DNA from: an uncultured Cryptobacterium sp.
Lineage (GTDB): Bacteria; Actinomycetota; Coriobacteriia; Coriobacteriales; Eggerthellaceae
Direction: 5' to 3'
Length of the DNA: 30,761 nt
NCBI GenBank assembly: GCA_900554685.1
Contig: USIG01000003.1
Span: 1-30,761 of the forward strand
Shown here: one piece after another, positions 7,601-15,202 of the stretch
Layout: every line of letters starts with the position of its first letter
Position numbering within the stretch: the first letter of the stretch is position 1
The notes under the pieces: generated by a model
Seen by the model: the letters and a program-made list of their open reading frames with translations, nothing else
Database searches by the model: none
What the model was told of the DNA's origin: nothing
Program-made: the position numbers and the translations under genes

Positions 7601-8674
7601 TGCGCCTATCGCCGGCAAGCATTCTGCAGTAATTGAAAGCGGTTCGGTCAGGGTGGCTTGCGCCGCTTGTTCCCCATCAACAAATAGCGTTAGTGCTGTC
7701 CCATTTACCGTAAGCGCCAAACTATACCATTGCGAAGAATTAAGCTTCACCGATGACTCGATGCGTTGCGATCCATATTCCACGAATGGCGTAGTCAAAT
7801 GATCGGTCACACCAAGAGCAAACACAGCCGCCGATTTGCGAGAAACATCATTATCTACCAGGCAGCATGAAAAGATATAGGCGTCATCCACGGCAGTGGA
7901 TACCTTAGTAAACACGTTGGCATAGACAGTAAAGATATTGCTCGCAAAAGCCTGCTTGAGTGCTTTTGTTTGATGAGCCAACGCATACCCTGTTTGCCCC
8001 GGCACCAACGCCCGCACTAGGTCCGCCGCCGCACATGATCCTTTCAACTGCAAAGGCAAGCTGCTTTTGCCTTTATCTGCAGGAATTCGGCAATTAAAGT
8101 CTGCAAACAAATCCAAGCTGTTCAAGGAGCTTTGTTTCGCAAATGCCTGCGATAAAATCTCCGCCGCGGAAAGCACTCGAGACACCGCAAATATTTCGCG
8201 CATATACCCTGAAATCAGCCCTGCTTCCCAACGAGTAGAAACATCGGCCATAACTGGAGCTGCATTCGTTCTGGCAGGAGTAGTCTCAGCTGAATCTATG
8301 CCAACTGAAGCAGCGTTGATTGGAGCACTATACACTTCGACTCCACCAACGTAAAGTTTCAAGGTAGATCCGTCACTAGAAACCACCACCGTTGTCCAAG
8401 TGTTTGCCTGGACGACGGTATCCGAATCACCAGAAAATGTGCCTAAATCAGCCGCACTAAATATGGGCATACCTTCATTAAGGCCAAGCGAAAACACCCC
8501 TTGTTGGCGTATAAGAATACCCGTTGCCTTATTGGTAGACACTAAAAAGGTTGCACCTATAGTGAAAACACCCCCAGAAGAAAACGAAACGCCCGAAGGC
8601 GCATCGATTTCAACACAATTTTCTACAGATCCACTACAAGCAAGCGCAAACGAACCGCGTAAATTAGTACTCAT
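4682..8674 (-). CDS. Very large LamG-domain protein with possible transglutaminase-like modules
   Basis: A 1330-residue protein with no signal peptide, no clear transmembrane helix and no sorting signal. Residues of about 10-200 and 240-400 are two concanavalin A-like LamG/jelly-roll domains, judged by repeated phrases such as VVSSDGSTLKLYVGG and ALTVNGTALTLFVDG. Residues 500-650 are helical, Ala/Ser-rich and followed by an Asp run (DDDTDTDD). A beta-rich segment is at about 655-790. In the C-terminal third, Cys908 (LDCSCIGF), His960 (VEHTVLG) and Asp979 (LYDAYL), and again Cys1148, His1203 (WVHVV) and Asp1214 (IIDCSYD), resemble papain/transglutaminase Cys-His-Asp triads. AAAGAGG precedes the ATG. 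It is 33 bases after the Hint-protein gene, so the two form an operon. Function unknown; a secreted or particle-associated adhesin/enzyme is one reading. Confidence 0.75.
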   Translation of the reverse strand: MSTNLRGSFALACSGSVENCVEIDAPSGVSFSSGGVFTIGATFLVSTNKATGILIRQQGVFSLGLNEGMPIFSAADLGTFSGDSDTVVQANTWTTVVVSSDGSTLKLYVGGVEVYSAPINAASVGIDSAETTPARTNAAPVMADVSTRWEAGLISGYMREIFAVSRVLSAAEILSQAFAKQSSLNSLDLFADFNCRIPADKGKSSLPLQLKGSCAAADLVRALVPGQTGYALAHQTKALKQAFASNIFTVYANVFTKVSTAVDDAYIFSCCLVDNDVSRKSAAVFALGVTDHLTTPFVEYGSQRIESSVKLNSSQWYSLALTVNGTALTLFVDGEQAAQATLTEPLSITAECLPAIGANLDSAGKGFGSFGGYIDSVGVFSGILSQEILKDFTETPPFIFDEGCVALWHFSYEHPIDLKSFRAVTLANDAKVCLCQNTLRTKDLPSFTFREPTAQSSLTEVQTWQAEAAAQVLFDSVYTMFGIYPSRCVKQVSDGMQTRSRQSGMDEAVSADMQKADEWVNASVSSGFVNSTYYSPVSAALDLVRDTLVEQAAPQALIETGEVASAAISETISSAEFGSCAAVLTETFYGTSTMELVGGMARLEAMWEGVSSSSYLDAASFAFFMSAASFQMSNWGKSHKSPEADDDTDTDDGVKLHLESLQFYSDDNVKKGSVCICSDFGKDPVLPEYKRKQQSGDVAFARIGASTVPQIKAEFEVTAVEEPTSVRLRASVYGADNLLGALDEQSITVTSPGTYTIDFPLSHHALEKATIGAHNVTFQWFADDELMGSTEHKVHVLYKTPVHPWTAFAKKESSEQLEVTIPVLSLVEELLTQGGIEPGEISAEAFCSAYVDWIQNNPKLQGEDWVKDSTFAAWDKFHQRLYCDFPAFSSSYEQSSSTSKISLGALDCSCIGFLLAVLEGFSNFYISIISACSGGGALQIREAAPFSSNSQPSSFFGVEHTVLGVHAPKEDFDADLLYDAYLVPLFEGKSISVKGLPFTLSNDELDYVARTESSSYRNLVCDVGSSCVQSLVLASLLVDKLPLERISYNTTVNKFLVLPGRPKFLRSVLTQLPLSRVLVRCHALSFAHIELFVTEIGNNLNSEITSLEEADFALMALWHAVFSNNSNFDDFTNPKPSDDVQESSLCLCKSFINSYTSMDVNEKAATMNGIVRLFNSAHDNLRLGWSDWNSAIQENYDPQEWVHVVKGKDSYIIDCSYDSLEPKDEYFDGLPSPIGEGFYLLNPEDALCLRCLKNQQIIIDKNAIVRPRAGIANNSDNGLGLEDGRRRFLYSSSNEWEMSDVEISTAYDEAVYYFNPDVQEEWSRLQVQTL

Positions 8675-8707
8675 ATTAGTGCCTCTTTCTAATACGTTAG
8701 TTTCTGC

Positions 8708-10285
8708 CTAGCCTTCAAAAAACTCTCCGCCCACAACAGTGCGCCACGTCTCACGTTCGTATTCCAATCTGTCATCCACAATGTCTTTTTCTGACTCACG
8801 TAGTTTGGCAAGATGGCCCTGTGCCGCCTGACCACCAACAACCAGACCATTGGCTATAAATTCATCGTTTTCTTCACGAGAAGTAACTAAGTTGTACACT
8901 TCCCCGCCATAGGAATCCTTCCAAATGCCTACAATAGTTTGCGACGTTCCCTTAGCATCAATAAGTTTCATATCTCCGTGCAGTTCTTCAATAGCGACCA
9001 TACCCTGATCAGTAAGAATTGGATGCCCTTCACTACAACGAAGCTCTAGACCAGATTCGGTACGAATGACCCATACATAGTCTTCAACACCCTTAATAAT
9101 ATTGGCGATACGAACGGGTCCTTGCGTATCCCTGATGACATCTCCCACCTGGAGATTTTCAATTGGACAATCAGAGCCATCCGCCATGCGCACTAAAGTA
9201 CCTTTGGCTACGCAACCCCACAGCAAATTAAGCCATCCTAAAGATACATTGCCGCCAGAGGTTTCGCTTCTCCTGGAAGAAAAATCTAAACTGCCCAAAG
9301 TGCCATTTTGCCGCTGAAAAGCGACATTAAAGTAAAGATCAATTCTGTCGCGTGCAGGAAGCCTACTAGAAGGTACGTCAGCCTTCCACTCTTCGTCCAA
9401 GTTAAAAGAAAACCCTTTATCGGTTTTAGTGAAGGCATTTACAGTCTTGTCTTCCCGCCCCTCAATAATGTACTGAGCAAAACCTTTACCTGAATCCATT
9501 TTCAAGGTAAAAGTAGTTATATCTATTTGATAGAAAGGATTGGAATCTACCCCATCCAATACCACGTCTGCTGCAAGAGGTGCCCACAAACGTTGCTTGC
9601 CTGTTGCAGGGTTAAAACTTTCTTGATATGTATAATCAACATCTTCTTCAGAGAGAGGAGAGCGGTTGTAACAGATATTAATAGGCAACGCTGCCCCTGC
9701 ATTCTTTTTCACAGGCGCTTTTACTGCAACCGATGAAATACCTGAATTAAGCACAAATTCAGCACTAACGTTCGTAGATGTCAGCAGCGAATGAAATACG
9801 CCGTCCTCTGCGGTAACGTAATTTGTTACGCAAACAATTTGCAAGGGCTCGCTCATACAACTTTCCGGTAGCTTGAAAATACTAGGGAAGCTCGCGTGCT
9901 GAATGTTATAAGCGCGAATAACGCCACCAGAAAAATGCTCACCTGAAGGAGTGTAAGCTTCCATGAATTGGTCGATTACGCTTGCTTTGTGAACCAGGGA
10001 AACTACCCCTGATACCATAAATCCTGATGAGCTAGGGTAATAAGTATCAAAAGTAATAATGGTGCCATCCTCAAAGTCCGTTGGTTCACCTACCTGCAAC
10101 GGTGACATTTGACGCGCTTTATCGAATGCTTGGGAAACATAAGGAAACGATTCATGCATTACCTGCTTTCCACCGTAGAGCGAAGCAACAGCACAACGAA
10201 TTGAAGAATCCCTTATGTCCAGCTGAATATATTCGTTGTTTTTAACGTATGGGCGGAATGCTTCCAATCTTGCTTGAGCTGTCAT
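8708..10285 (-). CDS. Protein with C-terminal Hint autoprocessing domain
   Basis: A 525-residue protein. Residues 1-357 are a beta-rich region that I do not recognise. Residues of about 358-482 form a Hint domain: Cys358 starts the block (CVAKGTLVRMADGS), then VGD, the ...GHPIL block with His421, and a closing VYNL...FIANGLVV. It is short, without a homing endonuclease. The C-terminal His-Asn of splicing inteins is absent (it ends NGLVVGG), and a 43-residue charged tail follows. This resembles bacterial intein-like or hedgehog-type Hint domains, which cleave the chain at the cysteine rather than splice. AAGGAG precedes the ATG. First gene of the operon with the 1330-residue LamG protein. Such domains often release parts of secreted proteins or toxins. 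Confidence 0.8.
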   Translation of the reverse strand: MTAQARLEAFRPYVKNNEYIQLDIRDSSIRCAVASLYGGKQVMHESFPYVSQAFDKARQMSPLQVGEPTDFEDGTIITFDTYYPSSSGFMVSGVVSLVHKASVIDQFMEAYTPSGEHFSGGVIRAYNIQHASFPSIFKLPESCMSEPLQIVCVTNYVTAEDGVFHSLLTSTNVSAEFVLNSGISSVAVKAPVKKNAGAALPINICYNRSPLSEEDVDYTYQESFNPATGKQRLWAPLAADVVLDGVDSNPFYQIDITTFTLKMDSGKGFAQYIIEGREDKTVNAFTKTDKGFSFNLDEEWKADVPSSRLPARDRIDLYFNVAFQRQNGTLGSLDFSSRRSETSGGNVSLGWLNLLWGCVAKGTLVRMADGSDCPIENLQVGDVIRDTQGPVRIANIIKGVEDYVWVIRTESGLELRCSEGHPILTDQGMVAIEELHGDMKLIDAKGTSQTIVGIWKDSYGGEVYNLVTSREENDEFIANGLVVGGQAAQGHLAKLRESEKDIVDDRLEYERETWRTVVGGEFFEG

Positions 10286-10589
10286 AACCTAGCACTCCTT
10301 AAACTTATGAAAACTTTGGCTAAAAAATTCTGATGAAAAACTGCGAATTATGAATTAAATCGCATTGCCTTAATCTTACGTATACGAAGCATAACGTACC
10401 CTCCCCTTTAACAGCATAATACGCTTCTGTACTGGGAAAGGGATGTATTATCCTTGCTTCCAGCACCATATTTACCGCAGCACTTATCGATACGATAGTT
10501 GAACGGACTTCCTTGCTATAAGCGTTCATAAATCAAGATCAGAAAAAGATTGAGGAGTTAAAACGACATCGTGAGTTTTAACCTCTTAT
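10286..10589. other. Intergenic region upstream of the Hint/LamG operon
   Basis: It holds the AAGGAG ribosome binding site of the Hint gene (around 10295-10300) and AT-rich sequence that probably includes its promoter. I cannot pick a convincing -35/-10 pair. A 69-codon minus-strand frame here has no ribosome binding site and no protein-like features and is not annotated. Confidence 0.5.
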
Positions 10590-11009
10590 CTACCATCCCA
10601 TCCGCTCCTCAAAAGAAGCAAACCCCTCCTCTGCTGGCACACATAATTCATTTGGAATGTTTTCCGCCTCGGCAAGCATGCAGTCTAATTCGCTTTCGCT
10701 TCTCGGAAATAATCTTGAATAATTCGAGTTATTAAGGAGTCGAGATGACACTGGTTTTGCTTTATATAACAGCACCTCAGACAAAACATCACTTATTGAA
10801 TTGAGCGTCAACATACGAACCTCTTCAAATCCAGAAATTATTTCCTGCCTAATATATGAGGTATAACACTTATTCAAATAGTTAGTTCTTACGTATTCGT
10901 TTTTTAGCTTTGCATTCACTTTATCGATAATCCTGCATTGAGGGGTTAGATCATTATTGTTATATATAGGCTTTAAATCAAAATATTTGTTAGAAACAAA
11001 CTGTTTCAC
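10590..11009 (-). CDS. Hypothetical protein of 139 residues
   Basis: Not recognised. The product is hydrophilic, mostly helical and Asn/Glu/Lys-rich, with no membrane segment, and ends in an acidic patch and FEERMGW. The frame begins at a GTG without a Shine-Dalgarno; no other early in-frame start is better, so it may be a 5'-truncated or decayed gene. It lies 109 bases downstream of the TPR protein gene on the same strand and could be the last gene of the polysaccharide transcript. Composition is AT-rich like that gene. Coding status is probable, not certain. Confidence 0.45.
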   Translation of the reverse strand: MKQFVSNKYFDLKPIYNNNDLTPQCRIIDKVNAKLKNEYVRTNYLNKCYTSYIRQEIISGFEEVRMLTLNSISDVLSEVLLYKAKPVSSRLLNNSNYSRLFPRSESELDCMLAEAENIPNELCVPAEEGFASFEERMGW

Positions 11010-11118
11010 CTATTCAAAGACTGTTTTAAAATGATTTTGTCACACATTAAATCGGATGCCCCTAAAGAAGCTACGAATTTTCTGAAACCCCTATGGAACT
11101 ATGGACTTTAAGGAATCT

Positions 11119-12942
11119 TTATTTATCTTCTAATGAATGTACTGTTTTTAAATATCGCAAGGAATAGCCATCTTTCTTCGCCTGCCTAAAGCGTTTTTTT
11201 AGAGATTTAGTGTCCCCCAAATCTCTAAATCCTGCGATCGCTAAAAGAAGAAGTGCGAAATTGCTCTCTTTCCTCCCAACAACCTCCCTGCATGACCACC
11301 ATTTGAAAATCTCTTTTGCGCCATTTGTATCCTTTTGAAGTATCTCTATAGCTTTAAGGGTACTGAGCTTACTGTTTGAATCACAAATCAAACAAAGAGC
11401 GTAGTTCATCGACCAAATACCTGATCGAAAATCCTCCCCAATATCTTCCAATAATTCAATAGCCTGACTAGAACATTCCCTACTTTCTTCTCTTCGAACT
11501 AAATAAGAAAGCCATATCTTTGCCCTAGCAGCAAGTGGACACAATTTTACATAAGACATAAAGAGAAAAATTCTTTCAGCTGCAAGCACATCTTTATTCT
11601 TGTACATATTGCTAGCTTCTATTAACAGCTTAGCTCCCACTTCCAAAGATATATCTATTTTTTCATCCACCATGTATTTTATTTCTTGTAAGCACAATGT
11701 ATTAATTAGTTTGTCATATGCCGAAATAGAAGAAATAAACTCATCTACTTTAAACGACTTCCCGTTTAGTACTTCTGCTTCAGATTTTAGAACATTCGAG
11801 ATACTGCTAATATACGACTCAATTGCAGCAAGATAATTACTGCCTTCGGCTTCTAAATCGCCTATTCTTTCATCAATTTTAGCGACTAATTCCCATGTAT
11901 TTTTAGAGCCGAGATACGCCTCTATTTTCTTTTGTGTTTTGGCGGCTAACTCTTTGATTGAAATATCTGTCGGGTCTAACTGCTGCGCTCGTCTAGCACT
12001 CTCTATTGCTATAGTGGATAATTCGATTAGCTCTGAAGGCTTATATCGTTTAGATTGAATATAATCAATTAGTATATGCGTTTTATTAATAAATGCGTTT
12101 ACATTTAAGGGATTTAAATTGATGGCCTTATCGAGATCCTTAAACGCGCTCTTGAAATCAGCAATATCAGAATAAGAAACTGCCCGGTTTACATATAAAT
12201 CTGAATCGTTTGACTCTTCATCGATTGCTAAACTAAACAATTCGATTGCTTTTTGATTGTCTCCTTTGTTTGAAAATGCAACTGCCATGGCATTGTTATA
12301 TAAACGTCCACGCCATCCATTTTTGTAGGCTAATTCATAATTCGATATTGCTTTATCATATTCTTTTAAATCATCGTAAACAAAGCCTAATTCCGCATAT
12401 ATTTCCCATCTATCTGGATATTCATCTGCTAGATTATTTAATTGTTCGATTTTCACATAGGGTTTATTTCTGTATGTTGCATCCAACAGTTTTCTTTGGA
12501 ATTCAGCTTCTGAGACTTTTTGTTCATTTTGCTTGTTAAGTTCAAAATTTATTTGTCTAGCTGAATCTAATTCTTGCCTTAATTCTTTTAATTGGTTTTC
12601 AATATCTTTCGGCGCTCTAAAAGCAAGAAATGCGCTATATATCGTAAAGATAGCAAGTGGGAGTCCTGCAATTACAAATAACTGATCAACAGCGCTATTA
12701 ATTTTTGAGTCGATCATATTGAAATAATCTTGAGTTGCCTCTACCGCATTCAAGTCAGAACCGTGCACAACTTGCAAAATACTGCTAATCTGCTGTTTGA
12801 CTAAATCGATATCGTTGTCGATTGACAATGTTTGTTGCAGCAAGTAAATCACTGATGCGCCAAGAATGCAAACGACTACGACTATAAAGTGGTCAATCCA
12901 TGAGCTTCGATCTCTTTTTGTTTTATTCTTTGCTTTTGTCAT
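11119..12942 (-). CDS. Membrane-anchored TPR-repeat protein
   Basis: A 607-residue protein. The basic N-terminus is followed by TM1 (about 17-36), a periplasm-type loop, TM2 (88-108), a coiled coil (112-150) rich in Glu, Gln and Lys, and then at least three tetratricopeptide repeats (about 176-280), recognisable by phrases such as YAELGFVYDDLKEYDKAISN and VNRAVSYSDIADFKSAFKDL. The rest is helical and may hold degenerate repeats. The soluble part should face the cytoplasm. It starts 13 bases after neuB ends, so it is in the polysaccharide operon, although such proteins are not standard capsule genes. A scaffold for the assembly machinery is an inference only. No strong ribosome binding site. 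Confidence 0.72.
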   Translation of the reverse strand: MTKAKNKTKRDRSSWIDHFIVVVVCILGASVIYLLQQTLSIDNDIDLVKQQISSILQVVHGSDLNAVEATQDYFNMIDSKINSAVDQLFVIAGLPLAIFTIYSAFLAFRAPKDIENQLKELRQELDSARQINFELNKQNEQKVSEAEFQRKLLDATYRNKPYVKIEQLNNLADEYPDRWEIYAELGFVYDDLKEYDKAISNYELAYKNGWRGRLYNNAMAVAFSNKGDNQKAIELFSLAIDEESNDSDLYVNRAVSYSDIADFKSAFKDLDKAINLNPLNVNAFINKTHILIDYIQSKRYKPSELIELSTIAIESARRAQQLDPTDISIKELAAKTQKKIEAYLGSKNTWELVAKIDERIGDLEAEGSNYLAAIESYISSISNVLKSEAEVLNGKSFKVDEFISSISAYDKLINTLCLQEIKYMVDEKIDISLEVGAKLLIEASNMYKNKDVLAAERIFLFMSYVKLCPLAARAKIWLSYLVRREESRECSSQAIELLEDIGEDFRSGIWSMNYALCLICDSNSKLSTLKAIEILQKDTNGAKEIFKWWSCREVVGRKESNFALLLLAIAGFRDLGDTKSLKKRFRQAKKDGYSLRYLKTVHSLEDK

Positions 12943-12955
12943 TTGACTAATGAAT

Positions 12956-14023
12956 TTAATTTAATGCACTTATATCTATTAATGTATCTTCAGCAATATC
13001 GACAGAAGCCGTCTTTCCCAAGACTAAATCAATGTTCTTTGGAGAAATACCGGTTCCTGGGCGTTTGAAAGTCAGCATTTCTCGAGTGATCTTAGTTCCT
13101 ACAGGAATATCAACCGCCGCAACAATAGATCTTCGAGCATTAAGACGAGCTGCGGCTTCTGTATCAGAAAAAGTAAGACTATTATTTCCCAATAGCGACT
13201 CAACAAATTCAATTCCGGAAAATATCTTTCTGACATCAGCAGGGTCCATAGCATGATAGTGATCATTGCCAGGCAATGTCTTGTCGAGTGTGAAGTGCTT
13301 CTCCACAACATGAGCACCAAGAATATATGCGCTTTTTATTACATCGCAGCATTCATCTGGTTTGCAATGATCTGAGTATCCAATAATCACATCAGGAAAC
13401 TCTTGCCTGAGCGATTCGATCCTTCTTAGGTTTGCATGCTCATAAGGAGTTGGATACTCCAAAACACAATGGCACAAGACTAAAGGTTGGTTATTAACCT
13501 TACGCACGGTCTCAACCGCTAATCTCATCTCTTCCAAATCCCCTGCTCCAACTGACACAATCATTGGTTTGCCTTTAGAAGCTTGGTATTCAATAAACGG
13601 AAGGTTAGTCAGATCCGAGGATGAGATTTTATACACATCCATTAATGGTTCTAGGTAGTCAGCACTCTCAAAATCAAACGCAGTGGAACAAAACGCAATT
13701 CCTATTTCTTTGCAGTAATCTGCTAACTCTCTATATTCAGCTTCACCAAATGAGTCGTACTTCTTGAAAAGCTCTCGCTGGCTAGTTGTCGCTTCCTCAG
13801 TTGTATCCCAATAAGACGGGGAATCCGCCGCTGCAAGATTCTCCGCTTTGTAGGTTTGAAACTTCACTACATGAATACCGGCATCTTTTGCCTCTTTACA
13901 CATGAGCTTTGCGGCATCCATATTAGAGATTCCACGTTGCACTGCAATGTCGTAGTAATTCACACCAATCTCAGCAATCAGCGTGAACTCTCCAGAAACA
14001 ATTCTTTTAACAAGACTATCCAT
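12956..14023 (-). CDS. neuB: NeuB-family nonulosonic acid synthase
   Basis: A 355-residue enzyme of the NeuB/PseI/LegI family, full length. It condenses phosphoenolpyruvate with a six-carbon amino sugar to give a nine-carbon nonulosonic acid. The TIM barrel (1-280) shows IAEIGVN, VKFQTY (53-58), LCHCVLEYP (183-191), GYSDH (215-219) and EKHFTLD (241-247). The C-terminal antifreeze-like SAF domain (about 295-355) has RPGTGISP (321-328). GGAGAAGAG precedes the ATG. The start overlaps the pseG stop by one base (TAATG). Which product it makes (sialic, legionaminic or pseudaminic) cannot be decided by eye. PseG downstream of NeuA suggests a bacillosamine-derived or altrosamine-derived sugar rather than plain sialic acid. 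Confidence 0.9.
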   Translation of the reverse strand: MDSLVKRIVSGEFTLIAEIGVNYYDIAVQRGISNMDAAKLMCKEAKDAGIHVVKFQTYKAENLAAADSPSYWDTTEEATTSQRELFKKYDSFGEAEYRELADYCKEIGIAFCSTAFDFESADYLEPLMDVYKISSSDLTNLPFIEYQASKGKPMIVSVGAGDLEEMRLAVETVRKVNNQPLVLCHCVLEYPTPYEHANLRRIESLRQEFPDVIIGYSDHCKPDECCDVIKSAYILGAHVVEKHFTLDKTLPGNDHYHAMDPADVRKIFSGIEFVESLLGNNSLTFSDTEAAARLNARRSIVAAVDIPVGTKITREMLTFKRPGTGISPKNIDLVLGKTASVDIAEDTLIDISALN

Positions 14024-15015
14024 TACTCTTCTCCAAGTATGATTCTTTTAACCCTGCGAATACCTGACTTAAGGTCGTTTGCTAACATAAGCCTATGCAT
14101 TTCACTACGAATAGACTTTGAGGAGATAATCCATTCAACTGCAGCAGCAATATCCTCATCTGAAACTTCGCTGCCTAGCCCCAAATTAATAAACCCGTTA
14201 TCCATTTGAGCAAAAGTATGAAGCTGCTCTCGTTTATTCTGGGCAAGCACTACAGTAGGAACTCCCATACTTGCAAGCTCAAAGGTAGTGCGTCCTTGAG
14301 AAGAAATTGCAAGGTCAGCTTTTCTCATATGATCGCTAACACGTACCACATCTGAATAGATCTCAATACTAGGAATTGCATCATCTGTTGAGAGTTTGCC
14401 TGAATAGCCTGAACCTAAAATGAAGTCAAAGGTAACATCTCTGCTACTGGCTACTCTCTTTTTCGCATAACCATACAATCGCATAGACAAATCAAGCGGA
14501 TCGGTGCCACCAAACATAACTAAAACTCGTTTAACTTCATCTGAGAAAGCTGTAGGAACAGATATGAGGAATTCGTCACGCAAGCAAACATACTCTTTAC
14601 CCGTATAAATATGACGATGATCTGGCGCCCCTTCATAAATCGCATTAACCACCGCATCGGCCACTTGTGACCCAGGTCCCAGATCCTCGAACGACACAAA
14701 TCTTCCTACGTATTGTTTAATTGACTCAACATACCCAACACTTGTATCCAGGCAGTCGTTTACAAACACATCCGGTTTATTTACTTCCAACCAATTCAAT
14801 ATCTCTTGGCTATCGTCAAACTCAACAACAGGCATATTGCAAGACTTAAGCTTATTGATACCTTCTCTATATCTCGAATCGCAAAGAAAGACAACGTTAT
14901 GCTCGACTAAGCAGTAGACGATCGTAAGTGCACGATATATATGCCCGAGCCCCAAACTTTTATAACCATCAACACGAAAAGCAATTGTTTTTCTAGAAAG
15001 AACCGACTCGCACAC
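14023..15015 (-). CDS. pseG: PseG-like UDP-sugar hydrolase (C-terminal half of a split NeuA-PseG)
   Basis: A GT-B-fold protein of the PseG family, which removes UDP from a UDP-diacetamido-trideoxy sugar before the NeuB/PseI step. FRVDG then LGLGHIYRAL (13-30) is the N-terminal signature, with His25 the expected catalytic residue. VMFGGTDP and the SSQGRTTFELASMGVP segment fit the family's UDP-binding half. The annotated GTG start at 15015 has no good ribosome binding site and falls inside NeuA-type sequence. The frame is open upstream to 15162 and encodes the missing C-terminus of NeuA (ETGAFFICKR... then EATDIDTKEDW). So this is the second half of a NeuA-PseG fusion, separated from the first by a TAA and a hairpin. 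It may be translated poorly. Confidence 0.82.
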   Translation of the reverse strand: MCESVLSRKTIAFRVDGYKSLGLGHIYRALTIVYCLVEHNVVFLCDSRYREGINKLKSCNMPVVEFDDSQEILNWLEVNKPDVFVNDCLDTSVGYVESIKQYVGRFVSFEDLGPGSQVADAVVNAIYEGAPDHRHIYTGKEYVCLRDEFLISVPTAFSDEVKRVLVMFGGTDPLDLSMRLYGYAKKRVASSRDVTFDFILGSGYSGKLSTDDAIPSIEIYSDVVRVSDHMRKADLAISSQGRTTFELASMGVPTVVLAQNKREQLHTFAQMDNGFINLGLGSEVSDEDIAAAVEWIISSKSIRSEMHRLMLANDLKSGIRRVKRIILGEE

Positions 15016-15144
15016 TGTCCAGTCTTCTTTCGTATCAATATCAGTTGCTTCGTTTTCTGGGACTTCGAATACCGAAACGTTTTCTCCTAGACGGCTATTC
15101 GGAGTTAAGCAGCTTCTTTTGCATATAAAAAAAGCCCCCGTTTC
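15016..15144 (-). pseudogene. Detached C-terminal segment of NeuA, in frame with pseG
   Basis: On the minus strand this stretch reads without a stop in the same frame as both neuA (start 15717) and pseG (start 15015, exactly 702 bases apart). It encodes ETGAFFICKRSCLTPNSRLG and, further on, EVPENEATDIDTKEDW. Both are the conserved end of acylneuraminate cytidylyltransferases. NeuA upstream stops before this point. No usable start codon precedes it. Without the 63-nt insertion the gene would encode one protein of about 543 residues. Confidence 0.8.
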
Positions 15145-15158
15145 CGGAGGCTTTTTTT
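15127..15158 (-). terminator. Intrinsic-terminator-like hairpin inside neuA-pseG
   Basis: On the minus-strand RNA: seven A, then GCCUCCG, loop GAAA, CGGGGGC, then seven U. The stem pairs completely if one U-G wobble is allowed. On the plus strand the same position is an A-C mismatch, so it is better formed in the neuA direction. The distal arm (CGGGGGCTTTTTTT) is the native coding sequence for ETGAFF. The proximal arm comes from the inserted 63 nt. As drawn it should stop much of the transcription into pseG and neuB. Confidence 0.75.
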
Positions 15159-15202
15159 GTGCTTATAATTTAGCTTTCCATTCATTCATCAACTCGGTAA
15201 TG
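15140..15202 (-). other. 63-nt in-frame insertion carrying a stop codon
   Basis: The hexamer GGAAAC (minus strand) occurs at 15208-15203 and again at 15145-15140, exactly 63 bases apart. Upstream of the first copy the protein reads QQLPPSYWET. Downstream of the second it continues GAFFICKR, as expected for an intact NeuA. The insert reads ITELMNEWKAKL-stop-AQKKPPET in the same frame. I see no terminal inverted repeats, so it is not an ordinary insertion sequence. A 57-bp insert with a 6-bp target duplication fits the numbers. Confidence 0.7.

Noticed and set aside
4682..10285. Hint/LamG operon as part of a prophage
   Set aside because: No capsid, terminase, portal, integrase, holin or lysin genes are nearby, so a phage origin cannot be supported.
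10320..10529. Minus-strand open frame of 69 codons
   Set aside because: No ribosome binding site and no domain. It lies in the probable promoter region of the Hint/LamG operon.
15127..15158. Ordinary end-of-gene terminator for neuA
   Set aside because: Half of the hairpin is native NeuA coding sequence and the NeuA frame continues in the same phase after the stop, so the hairpin arose by an insertion within a gene rather than at a normal gene end.
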